A DNA stretch of 64,000 bases, taken from assembly GCA_036702975.1 (NCBI GenBank), contig DATNPX010000012.1, positions 248,001 through 312,000 of the forward strand. Reading direction: 5' to 3'. How positions within the stretch are numbered: position 1 is the first letter of the stretch; each line of letters opens with the position of its first letter. Source of the stretch: DATNPX01 sp036702975. Lineage in GTDB: Bacteria; Cyanobacteriota; Vampirovibrionia; Obscuribacterales; Obscuribacteraceae. Below are positions 1 through 5,991 of this stretch, piece after piece. The notes beneath the pieces were generated by a model, which was not told the origin of the DNA, did not search any database, and was given only the letters and a program-made list of their open reading frames with translations. Position numbers and translations under genes: made by a program.

Positions 1-324
1 AGAGAAAGTTCGGCGTTCGCTAAGCGGATCAGCGGCCTCATTGATTCGTGCTTGCCACTGTAATGCGAGCGCTCGCGCATCTTGCACAGACAGCGTGCCG
101 TAACGCCCTGTTTGTCCATATGTGCCAAGCACCGATGTTCGTTGCACTCCACCGATTTTATAGCGGTACACGAAAGACTTGCGCCCAGTCTGAGAGACTC
201 GAACGCCGAAACCAGGAATCGCATCGTCCCAGAAGACCTGACTGGGGTGAGCTTCTGTTCCATCGGGCTTTTTTCTTGTCTTGGTGTAAACAAGGCTTTT
301 AATGTATTCTCCAGTCAATCGCAT
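1..324 (-). CDS. Tyrosine-type integrase, N-terminal part (truncated by window edge)
   Basis: The frame read leftward from ATG at 324-322 stays open to base 1 (108 codons) and continues outside the window. It begins MRLTGEYIKSL and contains DDAIPGFGVRVS, RKSFVYRY and SVQDARALA. This is the layout of the N-terminal arm-DNA-binding domain (DUF4102/PF13356 type) of P4-like and phage-like tyrosine recombinases. In those enzymes the core-binding and catalytic R-H-R-Y domains follow; here they would lie beyond the left edge and cannot be inspected. The start codon shares one base with the stop of the 56-residue gene upstream, so translation is probably coupled. It marks the left part of the window as belonging to an integrative element, whose other candidate boundary is the tRNA-Arg at 5876-5949. 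Confidence 0.85.
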   Translation of the reverse strand, partial: MRLTGEYIKSLVYTKTRKKPDGTEAHPSQVFWDDAIPGFGVRVSQTGRKSFVYRYKIGGVQRTSVLGTYGQTGRYGTLSVQDARALALQWQARINEAADPLSERRTFS

Positions 325-494
325 CAAGAGACCCTCCAGTTAGCGACAGCCTCGAGCAGCTCAGCGTGCTTGCCGACTGTCTCGTTTATCAATTCATATT
401 CTTTCGCGCCTGGCGTCGCCATCGCTTGCCCCAAGCGACGCTCAGCCTCTCCGTAAGCATCGATAGCTTTGGCGAGTTTTTCTAAATCGGTCAT
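324..494 (-). CDS. Small 56-residue protein coupled to the integrase
   Basis: ATG at 494-492 opens a 56-codon frame that ends in TGA at 326-324; the last base of that TGA is the first base of the integrase ATG. A strong Shine-Dalgarno (GGAGGG) lies about 8 bases upstream. The product is hydrophilic and predicted helical (start MTDLEKLAKAIDAYGEAERR), with heptad-like Leu/Ala spacing and no recognisable domain. Its own start overlaps the stop of the 38-residue gene upstream in an ATGA arrangement, so three genes form one tightly coupled unit reading leftward. Small helical proteins next to integrases are often excisionases or accessory factors, but nothing in this sequence proves that here. Confidence 0.7.
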   Translation of the reverse strand: MTDLEKLAKAIDAYGEAERRLGQAMATPGAKEYELINETVGKHAELLEAVANWRVS

Positions 495-607
495 GACCCT
501 GCCCTCCGTAACTTCGCACAGAGCTCATATCCGAAAAACGAATACGCCCATCTCGCAACAGTCAGCGCGAAACAGGCGACAAAAAACACAGATCTGTCTA
601 AGATCAT
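491..607 (-). CDS. Tiny 38-residue membrane-like protein, first gene of the integrase operon
   Basis: ATG at 607-605 follows a near-perfect ribosome binding site (GGAGGT, 6 bases upstream) and opens 38 codons ending in TGA at 493-491. That TGA overlaps the next ATG as ATGA. The product has a hydrophobic stretch (residues about 7-26, VFFVACFALTVARWAYSFF) followed by a basic tail (AKLRRAGS), giving a single-pass, C-in membrane protein topology. No family is recognised. The ideal SD and the double overlap with the following genes are the main reasons to accept so short a gene. Confidence 0.55.
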   Translation of the reverse strand: MILDRSVFFVACFALTVARWAYSFFGYELCAKLRRAGS

Positions 608-643
608 GGAAGCACCTCCGGTAGTGACCTATCGGTCGTGTCA

Positions 644-679
644 GGAGTAATCCGGGTGCTCGTAACACCCGATTACTCC
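644..679. other. Strong hairpin upstream of the integrase operon
   Basis: GGAGTAATCCGGGTG at 644-658 and CACCCGATTACTCC at 666-679 pair as a 14-bp stem with one bulged C and a 7-base loop. No T tract follows on either strand, so it is not a classical terminator. It lies about 40 bases upstream of the first gene of the leftward integrase operon and could be a leader structure or a protein-binding site. Confidence 0.5.
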
Positions 680-706
680 GCCCTTGCCGTCGCAAGGAAA
701 CTTACG

Positions 707-919
707 TTATTCATCTAAGCACGAGCAGATCTGTGCGTCAATAGCGAAAACACCGCGCACCACATATGAAACTGTCGAAACATGGATACCCGGCCGATAT
801 ACAGCAAATATAAAATCTTCACGCAAAGCAAGATCGGCTAAAACAGTGAATTTCCGAAGGACGCCACCACGGATAATGCCCGAAATCGGCCAGGGATCTG
901 GGTTTTCAGATCTTGACAT
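707..919 (-). CDS. Possible small phage-type HTH protein
   Basis: This is a 70-codon frame from ATG at 919-917 to TAA at 709-707. The C-terminal half reads AVYRPGIHVSTVSYVVRG followed by AIDAQICSCLDE. That resembles the turn and recognition helix of XRE/Ner-like or LacI-like DNA-binding proteins (VSTVSxVxxG) with the usual closing helix. No convincing Shine-Dalgarno precedes the ATG, and the opposite strand is also open over much of this interval, so the call is tentative. It sits between the integrase operon and the divergent gene at 975, where element regulators are commonly found. Confidence 0.35.
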   Translation of the reverse strand: MSRSENPDPWPISGIIRGGVLRKFTVLADLALREDFIFAVYRPGIHVSTVSYVVRGVFAIDAQICSCLDE

Positions 920-974
920 TCATTAGGGTAGGTTTCAAACTCGCTCTAGTTAGGTCGCCAATTAGGAATGTTAT

Positions 975-1319
975 ATGGATTCAAGTGAACGAGCTGTCGA
1001 GCAAAAGATATTAATCGTGTCGGGCACGCGAGAAACCGAGGTAACACTTGGTGTAGGGATTCCACGAAATGGTCGATGCTACGCCTACCTCGACGGCTGG
1101 GAGGAACCCAAGCGCACGCTTGGCATGAACGACTGGCAGGCGTTCTGTCTGGCCCTTACTTGGATTGTCCGAAGGTTGGAGCATCTCGAAAAAGATTGGG
1201 AATACAAGTTCTATGTGCCCGACTGCGAACCACCACGCAGGGAATCGGCGCTGTCGCTTATGCACGGAATGATGTTTCAACGCGATTACGCGAAGCCAGA
1301 GAATGAGGATCAAAAATGA
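975..1319 (+). CDS. Hypothetical 114-residue protein, DUF6968-like
   Basis: ATG at 975 has an AGGA site about 7 bases upstream. The soluble product contains TEVTLGVGIPRNG, a YAYLDGWEEPKRTLGMNDWQAF segment and LALTWIVRRLEHLE. The order (a beta-hairpin ending in G-x-P, a D-G turn, then a W/V-Q-A-x-x-L-A-L helix) resembles the small DUF6968 family. That resemblance is from memory, and no function is known for it. It is followed directly by a hairpin that may terminate it (1318-1349). Confidence 0.55.
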   Translation: MDSSERAVEQKILIVSGTRETEVTLGVGIPRNGRCYAYLDGWEEPKRTLGMNDWQAFCLALTWIVRRLEHLEKDWEYKFYVPDCEPPRRESALSLMHGMMFQRDYAKPENEDQK

Positions 1320-1349
1320 GAACGCTCTCCCGGCGAAAGGAGAGCGCTC
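1318..1349 (+). terminator. Hairpin after the 975-1319 gene
   Basis: CGCTCTCC (1323-1330) and GGAGAGCG (1339-1346) form a perfect 8-bp stem. It can be extended by GAG/CTC across a two-base bulge. Only a short T-rich stretch follows (GATTTA), so termination is plausible but weak. A second small inverted repeat (GCAGG...CCTGC, about 1389-1407) lies before the next gene. Confidence 0.4.
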
Positions 1350-1457
1350 GATTTACCCAGGACAAGGTAAGCACTGAGGTATCGTGGCAGGCAATATTTC
1401 TGCCTGAAAGTTTTTCCGGTAGCATTTTCGGTTCCACCAAGGACAGGAATTTTAAGT

Positions 1458-2072
1458 ATGCACGCAGTACTAACCGACGAACTCACCAACAAACTGACAA
1501 ATGCAGACTCTTCAACTGAAGGAGCGCATCCGGAAACCTTCATAAGAGACATGTCTAGGCGAGCAATCGAAACTGCTGCCAACGAAGCTATTGCCTCAGG
1601 AAAAACACTTCTCGAGATTAGATACGCGATGAGGCGGGCGTATCCATGGTCGCTGCCGAGGGGTGGCACGAGAGAATACAAAATCTGGCGTCGCGAATTA
1701 CTATTGCAAGAGGCTGCTCTTGGTCTCGATCCGAAGACTCACAAGAATAGAACAGAACGTGCTGTCGTGGAGACAGTGAAGCGTACATGCCCGCTGTTAA
1801 CCAAGGAGGAGATCAAAGCTCTTGAGCCGAAAAATTCTGAGAGCGCAGGCCGATTCCTCCGAGAATATTGCGACTCAATGATCAGAATGCGTAAAGATCA
1901 CGACAGACTACGAATTGTTCTCAAAAACCACAATTCGGAAGACCACGCGATTAAATTCGAATACACAGCTGAAATCGCGACTAATGACCCCGCCGTTTAC
2001 GCTGAAACGTACCTCATAGCGGCGCAAGAAGCATACAAAATCTGGGCCGACCTGGAGCAACAAAAACAATAA
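1458..2072 (+). CDS. Hypothetical 204-residue element protein
   Basis: ATG at 1458 is preceded by AGGACAGGAA, an acceptable ribosome binding site. The central part (residues about 27-75) reads SRRAIETAANEAIASGKTL, then LRRAYPWSLPRG and YKIWRRELLLQE. This A-A-Y-P-W/F ... Y-x-I-W pattern recurs in small uncharacterised proteins of phages and mobile elements. The rest is charged and helical. The stop TAA overlaps the ATG of the next gene (TAATG), indicating one transcript and coupled translation. No catalytic motif is visible. Confidence 0.6.
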   Translation: MHAVLTDELTNKLTNADSSTEGAHPETFIRDMSRRAIETAANEAIASGKTLLEIRYAMRRAYPWSLPRGGTREYKIWRRELLLQEAALGLDPKTHKNRTERAVVETVKRTCPLLTKEEIKALEPKNSESAGRFLREYCDSMIRMRKDHDRLRIVLKNHNSEDHAIKFEYTAEIATNDPAVYAETYLIAAQEAYKIWADLEQQKQ

Positions 2073-2452
2073 TGACTAGTATCCAAACCCTCCAGTTGCT
2101 GGAGTTGCACGCCCGCCTTCTCTTCGCCTTAGGTGAACTCAATGCTCGAATTGCATGCACCATTTGCGGTGCTTCTATTACTGGTCCTGATCAGACCGAT
2201 CACGCTGAAGGGTGCCCTCTATCCACGCGTGGAAAATTAGAGCCACCTGTGACCGCAGAGAAGCCAAAGAAACGCAAGCCTTATGCACTGGTGACCGGGG
2301 ATAAGTACAGACGCCCAGACGGATCCTTTGATCGCTCGGCATGGGCGAAAGCAGAGTGGAAACCAGAGAATCGCAAATCATCAACAGCCGGCAAGAAAAA
2401 GCAACCCAAGACACTTGGATTGCCAGCCGCTTTAGGCGGACTCAGCCAGTAG
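2072..2452 (+). CDS. Hypothetical 126-residue protein with a zinc-knuckle-like motif
   Basis: It starts with ATG overlapping the previous stop (TAATG). A Leu-rich N-terminal helix (LLELHARLLFALGELN) is followed by C-T-I-C ... H-A-E-G-C-P (residues about 29-48). That C-x2-C-x15-H-x3-C spacing could bind one zinc ion. The C-terminal two thirds are Lys/Pro-rich and probably disordered, as in small nucleic-acid-binding proteins. It ends 3 bases from the stop of the convergent gene at 2456-2827. Confidence 0.6.
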   Translation: MTSIQTLQLLELHARLLFALGELNARIACTICGASITGPDQTDHAEGCPLSTRGKLEPPVTAEKPKKRKPYALVTGDKYRRPDGSFDRSAWAKAEWKPENRKSSTAGKKKQPKTLGLPAALGGLSQ

Positions 2453-2455
2453 GGG

Positions 2456-2827
2456 TTACCGCGACCAGCGGTCTAAGTATTCTTGCTCGAGTTTTATATG
2501 CTCAGCGCTGCCAGGCTTGATGCCTCTAGTTTGAATTCGTTCTTCAAGGTTTTCTATACGCGCTGGTGCGTTCGCCTGTCGCGTCGGAGCAGCTTTACCG
2601 AAGAGATGCGGCTTGCTCGTCTTGTACTTCTCTACAAACTCTCGAGCACCACTTATAGAACCGTTGGCACTAATTGAAACTCCGTCCAGTGGAAGATGAT
2701 CAAGGTCGGTCACGTCGATCATTCCATGCTTGGATGCTTCGGTCCTTACGGCGTCTCTAAGCCTTCCGCTCTCAAGAGCAGCTATCCTGGCTTGTGCCTG
2801 CTGGAGTTGTTGTCCGTCGTCTGTCAT
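2456..2827 (-). CDS. Phage scaffold-like protein (DUF4355/GP20-like)
   Basis: The start at ATG 2827 is chosen because AAAGG lies 8 bases upstream; an in-frame start 22 codons earlier has an unlikely hydrophobic lead. The 123-residue product has an N-terminal coiled coil (QQLQQAQARIAALESGRLR). It is followed by DVTDLDHLPLDGVSI, NGSISGAREFVEKYK and SKPHLFGK. This coiled coil plus 'D-x-x-D...L-x-G-V...G...SKP-[YH]-LF' signature is typical of capsid scaffolding or minor structural proteins of tailed phages. No capsid, portal or terminase gene is visible nearby, so it is a phage remnant or a captured gene. Confidence 0.55.
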   Translation of the reverse strand: MTDDGQQLQQAQARIAALESGRLRDAVRTEASKHGMIDVTDLDHLPLDGVSISANGSISGAREFVEKYKTSKPHLFGKAAPTRQANAPARIENLEERIQTRGIKPGSAEHIKLEQEYLDRWSR

Positions 2828-2910
2828 GCGTTTTACCTTTTCTGTATAAATCCTGACCACGCAGAAAATTAGCAGATAATTTCGCTCGACCACAAAAAAG
2901 GAAACTGATC

Positions 2911-4167
2911 ATGACAGATACGCTTCTAACCAACGCCCTTCTCGCTTGGGAATGGCTTGCCAATCCAAGCAATTCGGAACCATTGGAGCCATTGAAGAGT
3001 GACGTCAGTTCAACTGAACCAATCACGGGTGAAGCGCTGGTAGGCGACGCATTCGTTCCGATGGACGCGAGGCGCTTTAGTCCAAACGCTCTTCACAAAC
3101 AAAAGTTCGGCAGGCTAACCAAGACAGAAGTGCACAAAGCGTTGCATCTGCTCGAAGAGTCAGGCGTTGTTGGAATTCTTTTCACCAAAGCTACCGGAGG
3201 TCGTCCAAAATCATTTCGGCATATTAGTGGCGATTGGCTGTGTGCCGACAATATCGACGCCTTCGAGAAAAAGAAAACAAAGCTAACCGAGTTGCTGACA
3301 GAAGTCCTTTATATGAATCAGTCGAATGACCATGTTGCTAACAAAACGGAAAACGCCGCGACAGAAGATCAGCCCGCCGTTGAAAACGTTGATGAGAAGC
3401 CGTCGACAAATCAAATAGTCGAACTCGCCATCCAAATCTTCGACTGGTTCGCAGATCTAGAAAATCACGAAATGGATAACCGAGGTCAACGCTTCTTCAG
3501 CGTCGAGCGTTTGCGTCGCGCAATAGAAGTCGACCAAGCCGAACTTGACCAGGCGTTGAATGTTTTAGAGCACCGCGTCTCTGTTATTAGCGCTCGACAG
3601 CAAGACCTGAGAGGGCGCCAAATTCGCTATATCAGACCGGAGTGGCTCGGCAGAGGATTTGGGCGAAAACGACTTCTAGAAATCTTGAAGCCACAGCCAC
3701 CAAAACCATACGTGCCCTTTGGACCGGCCAGAGTTCTACGGACCGCCCATGTTTATGTGGGAGGCCAACTCATGACCTTCAGCGAAGGCGACATTGTGCG
3801 CGATGAATTTCAGGTATCTGCGCTTTTGAAAGCCGAAGGGATGATAGCCAAGCTCGACGAAGTCGATGCCAGGGCATGTGCGAAATGTCGACATCGTTTT
3901 ACCCTTACTGAATCGGCACCAATTGACTATCCGATTCTAGAAGCAATTCGCCGCGACATAATCACCTATCCCGATTCTACGACCCTAACATTGAAGCCAG
4001 GAGATGTGCTCACTGATCGAAGTCAGTGCCTGAGGCTCACGACGACTATGCCGGATAGAATCAAAGACACGCTTCGTGTACTGCCACCAGATACCTACAT
4101 GTGCTGCCCGAAATGCAAACACGTTTCTAAAAACAACGCGGATTTGCAGCTGAAAAAATTGGCATAG
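2911..4167 (+). CDS. Unknown 418-residue protein: duplicated winged-helix-like module plus zinc ribbon
   Basis: ATG at 2911 follows AAAGGA, 9 bases upstream. Residues 9-110 and 173-246 look like two copies of one module. Each begins with an L-x-W-x-A or I-x-D-W-F-A helix, has a central K-x-E/D-x-x-x-A-L-x-x-L-E helix (TEVHKALHLLEE; AELDQALNVLEH), then a basic hairpin, and ends in ISGDWL or IRPEWL. The pattern suggests two winged-helix domains joined by an acidic linker. The C-terminal part has C323-x2-C326 and C399-x2-C402, which could form a split zinc ribbon. No known family is recognised. It is flanked by its own terminator at 4214-4255 and is divergent from the scaffold-like gene (83-bp gap). 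DNA binding is an inference. Confidence 0.65.
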   Translation: MTDTLLTNALLAWEWLANPSNSEPLEPLKSDVSSTEPITGEALVGDAFVPMDARRFSPNALHKQKFGRLTKTEVHKALHLLEESGVVGILFTKATGGRPKSFRHISGDWLCADNIDAFEKKKTKLTELLTEVLYMNQSNDHVANKTENAATEDQPAVENVDEKPSTNQIVELAIQIFDWFADLENHEMDNRGQRFFSVERLRRAIEVDQAELDQALNVLEHRVSVISARQQDLRGRQIRYIRPEWLGRGFGRKRLLEILKPQPPKPYVPFGPARVLRTAHVYVGGQLMTFSEGDIVRDEFQVSALLKAEGMIAKLDEVDARACAKCRHRFTLTESAPIDYPILEAIRRDIITYPDSTTLTLKPGDVLTDRSQCLRLTTTMPDRIKDTLRVLPPDTYMCCPKCKHVSKNNADLQLKKLA

Positions 4168-4213
4168 CGAATCAACGAACGGCGTACTATTAATCTGGAT
4201 CTGTCATGGAGAG

Positions 4214-4255
4214 AGGCATCAGGAACTGAAAAACCTGGTGCCTTCTTTTTTTTTT
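4214..4255 (+). terminator. Rho-independent terminator of the 2911-4167 gene
   Basis: AGGCATCAGG (4214-4223) pairs with CCTGGTGCCT (4234-4243) over 10 bp (one G-U). It is followed immediately by TTCTTTTTTTTTT. This is a textbook intrinsic terminator, 47 bases after the stop codon. Confidence 0.9.
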
Positions 4256-4271
4256 GTTTCCGAATTCGCGA

Positions 4272-4473
4272 TCACAATATTGGCACAACCGAATGGTCTT
4301 CTTTCCAAAGAAAGTGAAACTCTTCCGGATCCCATTCTATCTCTCTGGAAATAAGTATCAACTGAAGCAATCCATGACCACGGACATTCGGAAGGTAGCC
4401 GAATCCTTTGCAAGAATAGAAGTCCAGTTCTTCGTCTATTTTTTTCTCGATGAGTTGCCCGAGTTTCTTTCAT
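4272..4473 (-). pseudogene. Small gene with an apparent frameshift at its first codons
   Basis: On the minus strand the frame ending in TGA at 4274-4272 is open back to 4469. It reads as a natural soluble protein of about 65 residues (KKLGQLIEKKIDEELDF ... REIEWDPEEFHFLW). It contains no ATG, GTG or TTG in its first third. An ATG lies at 4473-4471 in the neighbouring frame, followed by AAAG. Removing one A there would give MKKLGQLIEKK in frame. The two other frames give Arg-rich, implausible products. I therefore read it as a small gene with a one-base insertion in an A run, or a sequencing error. The family is unknown. Confidence 0.35.
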
Positions 4474-4563
4474 CCATCTACGAGTCCTCGCAAATCAGGT
4501 GCAGATCGTTTGTACCCAGATCTCATCGCGAAAGTATGCGGACACTAGTTTGACTATGCGCTG

Positions 4564-4592
4564 AAAAACAAAAGCGCCCCTTTCGGAGCGCC
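4564..4592 (-). terminator. Intrinsic terminator of the antitoxin gene
   Basis: Read leftward, GCGCTCC-GAAA-GGGGCGC (4591-4574) is followed by TTTTGTTTTT. This is a 7-bp GC-rich stem with one G-U pair, a GNRA-type loop and a T tract, 44 bases after the stop of the AbrB-type gene. Confidence 0.85.
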
Positions 4593-4635
4593 GTTGCTGA
4601 TTTTTGATTTTGATTTGATTCGGTCGAGGATAGCT

Positions 4636-4869
4636 TTATGTCTTTGGCAGACGCTTCAAGCCCGAAGCGTGCTTCTTGTTGAGTTCAGTGAGCCCTTTTT
4701 CAAACTTTTTCTTGTTCTCGCCACCATCAGAGATCGGCGTCACAATCAATCTGTGCCCGTCAGTGGTGACTTCCAGCATGGTGTTATCGTCGATATTCAG
4801 CAAGTCCAAAATGGGCTTTTCTATAACCAGAGCTTGGCTGTTGCCGTGTTTGGTCATTCTCTTAATCAT
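4636..4869 (-). CDS. AbrB/MazE-family antitoxin-like DNA-binding protein
   Basis: ATG at 4869 has GAGAGG upstream. The 77-residue product starts MIKRMTKHGNSQALVIEKPILDLLNI and continues with MLEVTTDGHRLIVTPI. This is the swapped-hairpin SpoVT-AbrB fold of MazE-type antitoxins: the conserved G-N-S motif, a hydrophobic L-x-L-L-x-I turn, and the D-G-x-x-L-x-V-x-P strand. The C-terminal 30 residues are Lys-rich and would be the toxin-binding tail in family members. It lies 221 bp downstream of a Doc-like gene on the same strand, with its own terminator and a palindrome (4992-5005) in the gap. It probably has its own promoter and autoregulates. Confidence 0.85.
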   Translation of the reverse strand: MIKRMTKHGNSQALVIEKPILDLLNIDDNTMLEVTTDGHRLIVTPISDGGENKKKFEKGLTELNKKHASGLKRLPKT

Positions 4870-4968
4870 TTAGATTCATCCTCTCAGGCGGATTGACGTC
4901 CCTAGGTGTTTGTAGGCAGACGGATGTCTGTATAGCTGTGTGGCGTGACAGATATCGCGATCATGGTA

Positions 4969-5005
4969 GCAGAAATCTGCCCGGTTCTACAAATGTTATA
5001 ACATT
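4969..5005. promoter_or_regulatory. Palindromic operator candidates upstream of the antitoxin gene
   Basis: AATGTTATAACATT at 4992-5005 is a perfect 14-bp palindrome. GCAGAAATCTGC at 4969-4980 is a second, 12-bp perfect palindrome. The core GTTATAAC of the first recurs in a palindrome upstream of the Doc-like gene (5587-5598). On the minus strand TTGTAG lies immediately after the first palindrome, with TACCAT 18 bases further, a weak sigma70-like promoter. AbrB-type antitoxins bind such palindromes in their own promoters. Confidence 0.55.
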
Positions 5006-5090
5006 GAGGTTACAAGGACGTTTTATCACACGAAAGAGTTTCCCGTCTTTAGGGGAAATACGAAGCTCTGATTATGAGGCGTAGTCTAAT

Positions 5091-5492
5091 TTAAAGCTGG
5101 ACTGGCAGCGGATCAGAGTAATCCGCAAAGTAGTTCGCAAGCTGTTCAACGGTGAGCTCACCGCCGACGAGAAGCATCATCTTGTCGACGAATTGTTGTT
5201 CTTGAACGTTGAGGAGAACATCGTTCATGAAGAGGAATTGATGAGCGACCGCGAAAGCTGTGACGACATTTCCTTCAGCGAATGGCTGTAGCTGAACGAG
5301 CGAAACTGCGTAGTGAGCAGCAATGAGCGGAAGATCTTCATGATGAATTTGGGCGGTTTGCGCCATGTCAAACGGTCTCAAGGCCGCTTGACGAAGAATT
5401 GCCTGTGAGCGAACTCCACGGTTCATACCGTAGGTTTCGCACAAATGCACCTGCGTTTGAAAAACTTGGTCAACTGAAAGGAAACGTGCCAT
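5091..5492 (-). CDS. Doc-like (Fic-fold) protein with degenerate catalytic motif
   Basis: The 133-residue product starts MARFLSVDQVFQTQVHLCETYG, followed by GVRSQAILRQAALRPF. This matches the N-terminus of Doc toxins, which have G-x-R-D-x-x-x-L-x-x-A-L-x-R-P. The Fic loop, normally H-P-F-x-[DE]-G-N-K-R-T, reads QPFAEGNVVT at residues 69-78. The catalytic His is Gln and both basic residues are Val, while F71, E73, G74 and N75 remain. Doc phosphorylates elongation factor Tu; loss of His and Arg predicts an inactive or altered enzyme. Its partner is probably the AbrB-type gene at 4636-4869, although the order (toxin first, 221-bp gap) is unusual. Length is normal for Doc. Confidence 0.75.
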   Translation of the reverse strand: MARFLSVDQVFQTQVHLCETYGMNRGVRSQAILRQAALRPFDMAQTAQIHHEDLPLIAAHYAVSLVQLQPFAEGNVVTAFAVAHQFLFMNDVLLNVQEQQFVDKMMLLVGGELTVEQLANYFADYSDPLPVQL

Positions 5493-5555
5493 GGGCTAAA
5501 TGCCTCACTGTGAGGGGAATACCGATATCAAGAATCAAAAATCAAAATCTCCAAA

Positions 5556-5598
5556 ATTATAAGGCCGTTGTTACAATGTTGCACGTTCGTTATAACGA
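5556..5598 (-). promoter_or_regulatory. Promoter and palindrome upstream of the Doc-like gene
   Basis: Read leftward, TATAAT occupies 5561-5556 and GTGCAA lies 17 bases further upstream as a weak -35. Immediately upstream of that is the perfect palindrome TCGTTATAACGA (5587-5598), which shares GTTATAAC with the site before the antitoxin gene. A common regulator for both genes is inferred. Confidence 0.5.
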
Positions 5599-5691
5599 TC
5601 AATTTACAGTTGCGATTGACTTCCTTACAATCCCCCTGATACGCAAGTATCTCCAGACGCAAGAGCGACAAGAGATACCTATCCGATATAC

Positions 5692-5716
5692 AAAAAGGCG
5701 CTCTGGGTGAGCGTCC
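5692..5716 (-). terminator. Terminator downstream of tRNA-Arg
   Basis: Read leftward, GACGCTC-ACCCA-GAGCGCC (5715-5697) is followed by TTTTT. This 7-bp stem with one G-U pair and a 5-T run lies about 160 bases after the tRNA 3' end and upstream of the Doc-like gene. The rest of 5711-5875 contains nothing I can assign. Confidence 0.55.
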
Positions 5717-5875
5717 TCAGGGATTGTCAATTATCGCAAGAACTACGAAAGAAAGTAAAGCGGCGAACAAATACTTTACTATCAAGTTTGAATTGCGAAC
5801 CAAATTTGGTGACTTATTGGTGACTCGGCGCTTTACGACTTCGCGACCCGATCCCAGAAACCCTTGTTAAATCTA

Positions 5876-5949
5876 CACCCTCGGAGAGACTCGAACTCCC
5901 GACACCCTCCTTAGGACGGAGGTGTTCTATCCAACTGAACTACGAGGGC
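5876..5949 (-). tRNA. tRNA-Arg (anticodon CCT)
   Basis: Read leftward, the 74 bases fold as a complete cloverleaf. The acceptor stem is GCCCTCG/CGAGGGT, with a G-U at the first pair. The D arm is GTTC...GAAC, the anticodon arm CCTCC-GTCCTAA-GGAGG, the variable loop GTGTC and the T arm GGGAG-TTCGAGT-CTCTC, with discriminator G. The anticodon CCT reads AGG. CCA is not encoded. Its 3' end faces the accessory region and the integrase, making it the natural candidate attachment site. It lies 42 bp downstream of the YfhO-type gene on the same strand. Confidence 0.95.
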
Positions 5950-5991
5950 ACAAATGGCCTAATTGGCTCAGAAATTAGTCTAACATCCCGG

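Noticed and set aside
192..204. A 13-base match (GAGAGACTCGAAC) between the integrase coding region and the T-arm of the tRNA-Arg (5884-5896), considered as an attachment-site copy.
   Set aside because: It lies inside the conserved arm-binding domain coding sequence, does not extend to the tRNA 3' end, and a match of this length is not rare enough in about 6 kb to be persuasive.
684..926. Rightward open frame opposite the putative HTH gene.
   Set aside because: It has a TTG start without a ribosome site and an Arg/Thr-rich composition without any motif. The opposite strand reads more like a protein.
1316..1519. Rightward 67-codon frame starting in the previous stop codon.
   Set aside because: It covers a hairpin and overlaps the better supported gene at 1458, and its composition is Arg/Ser-rich without structure.
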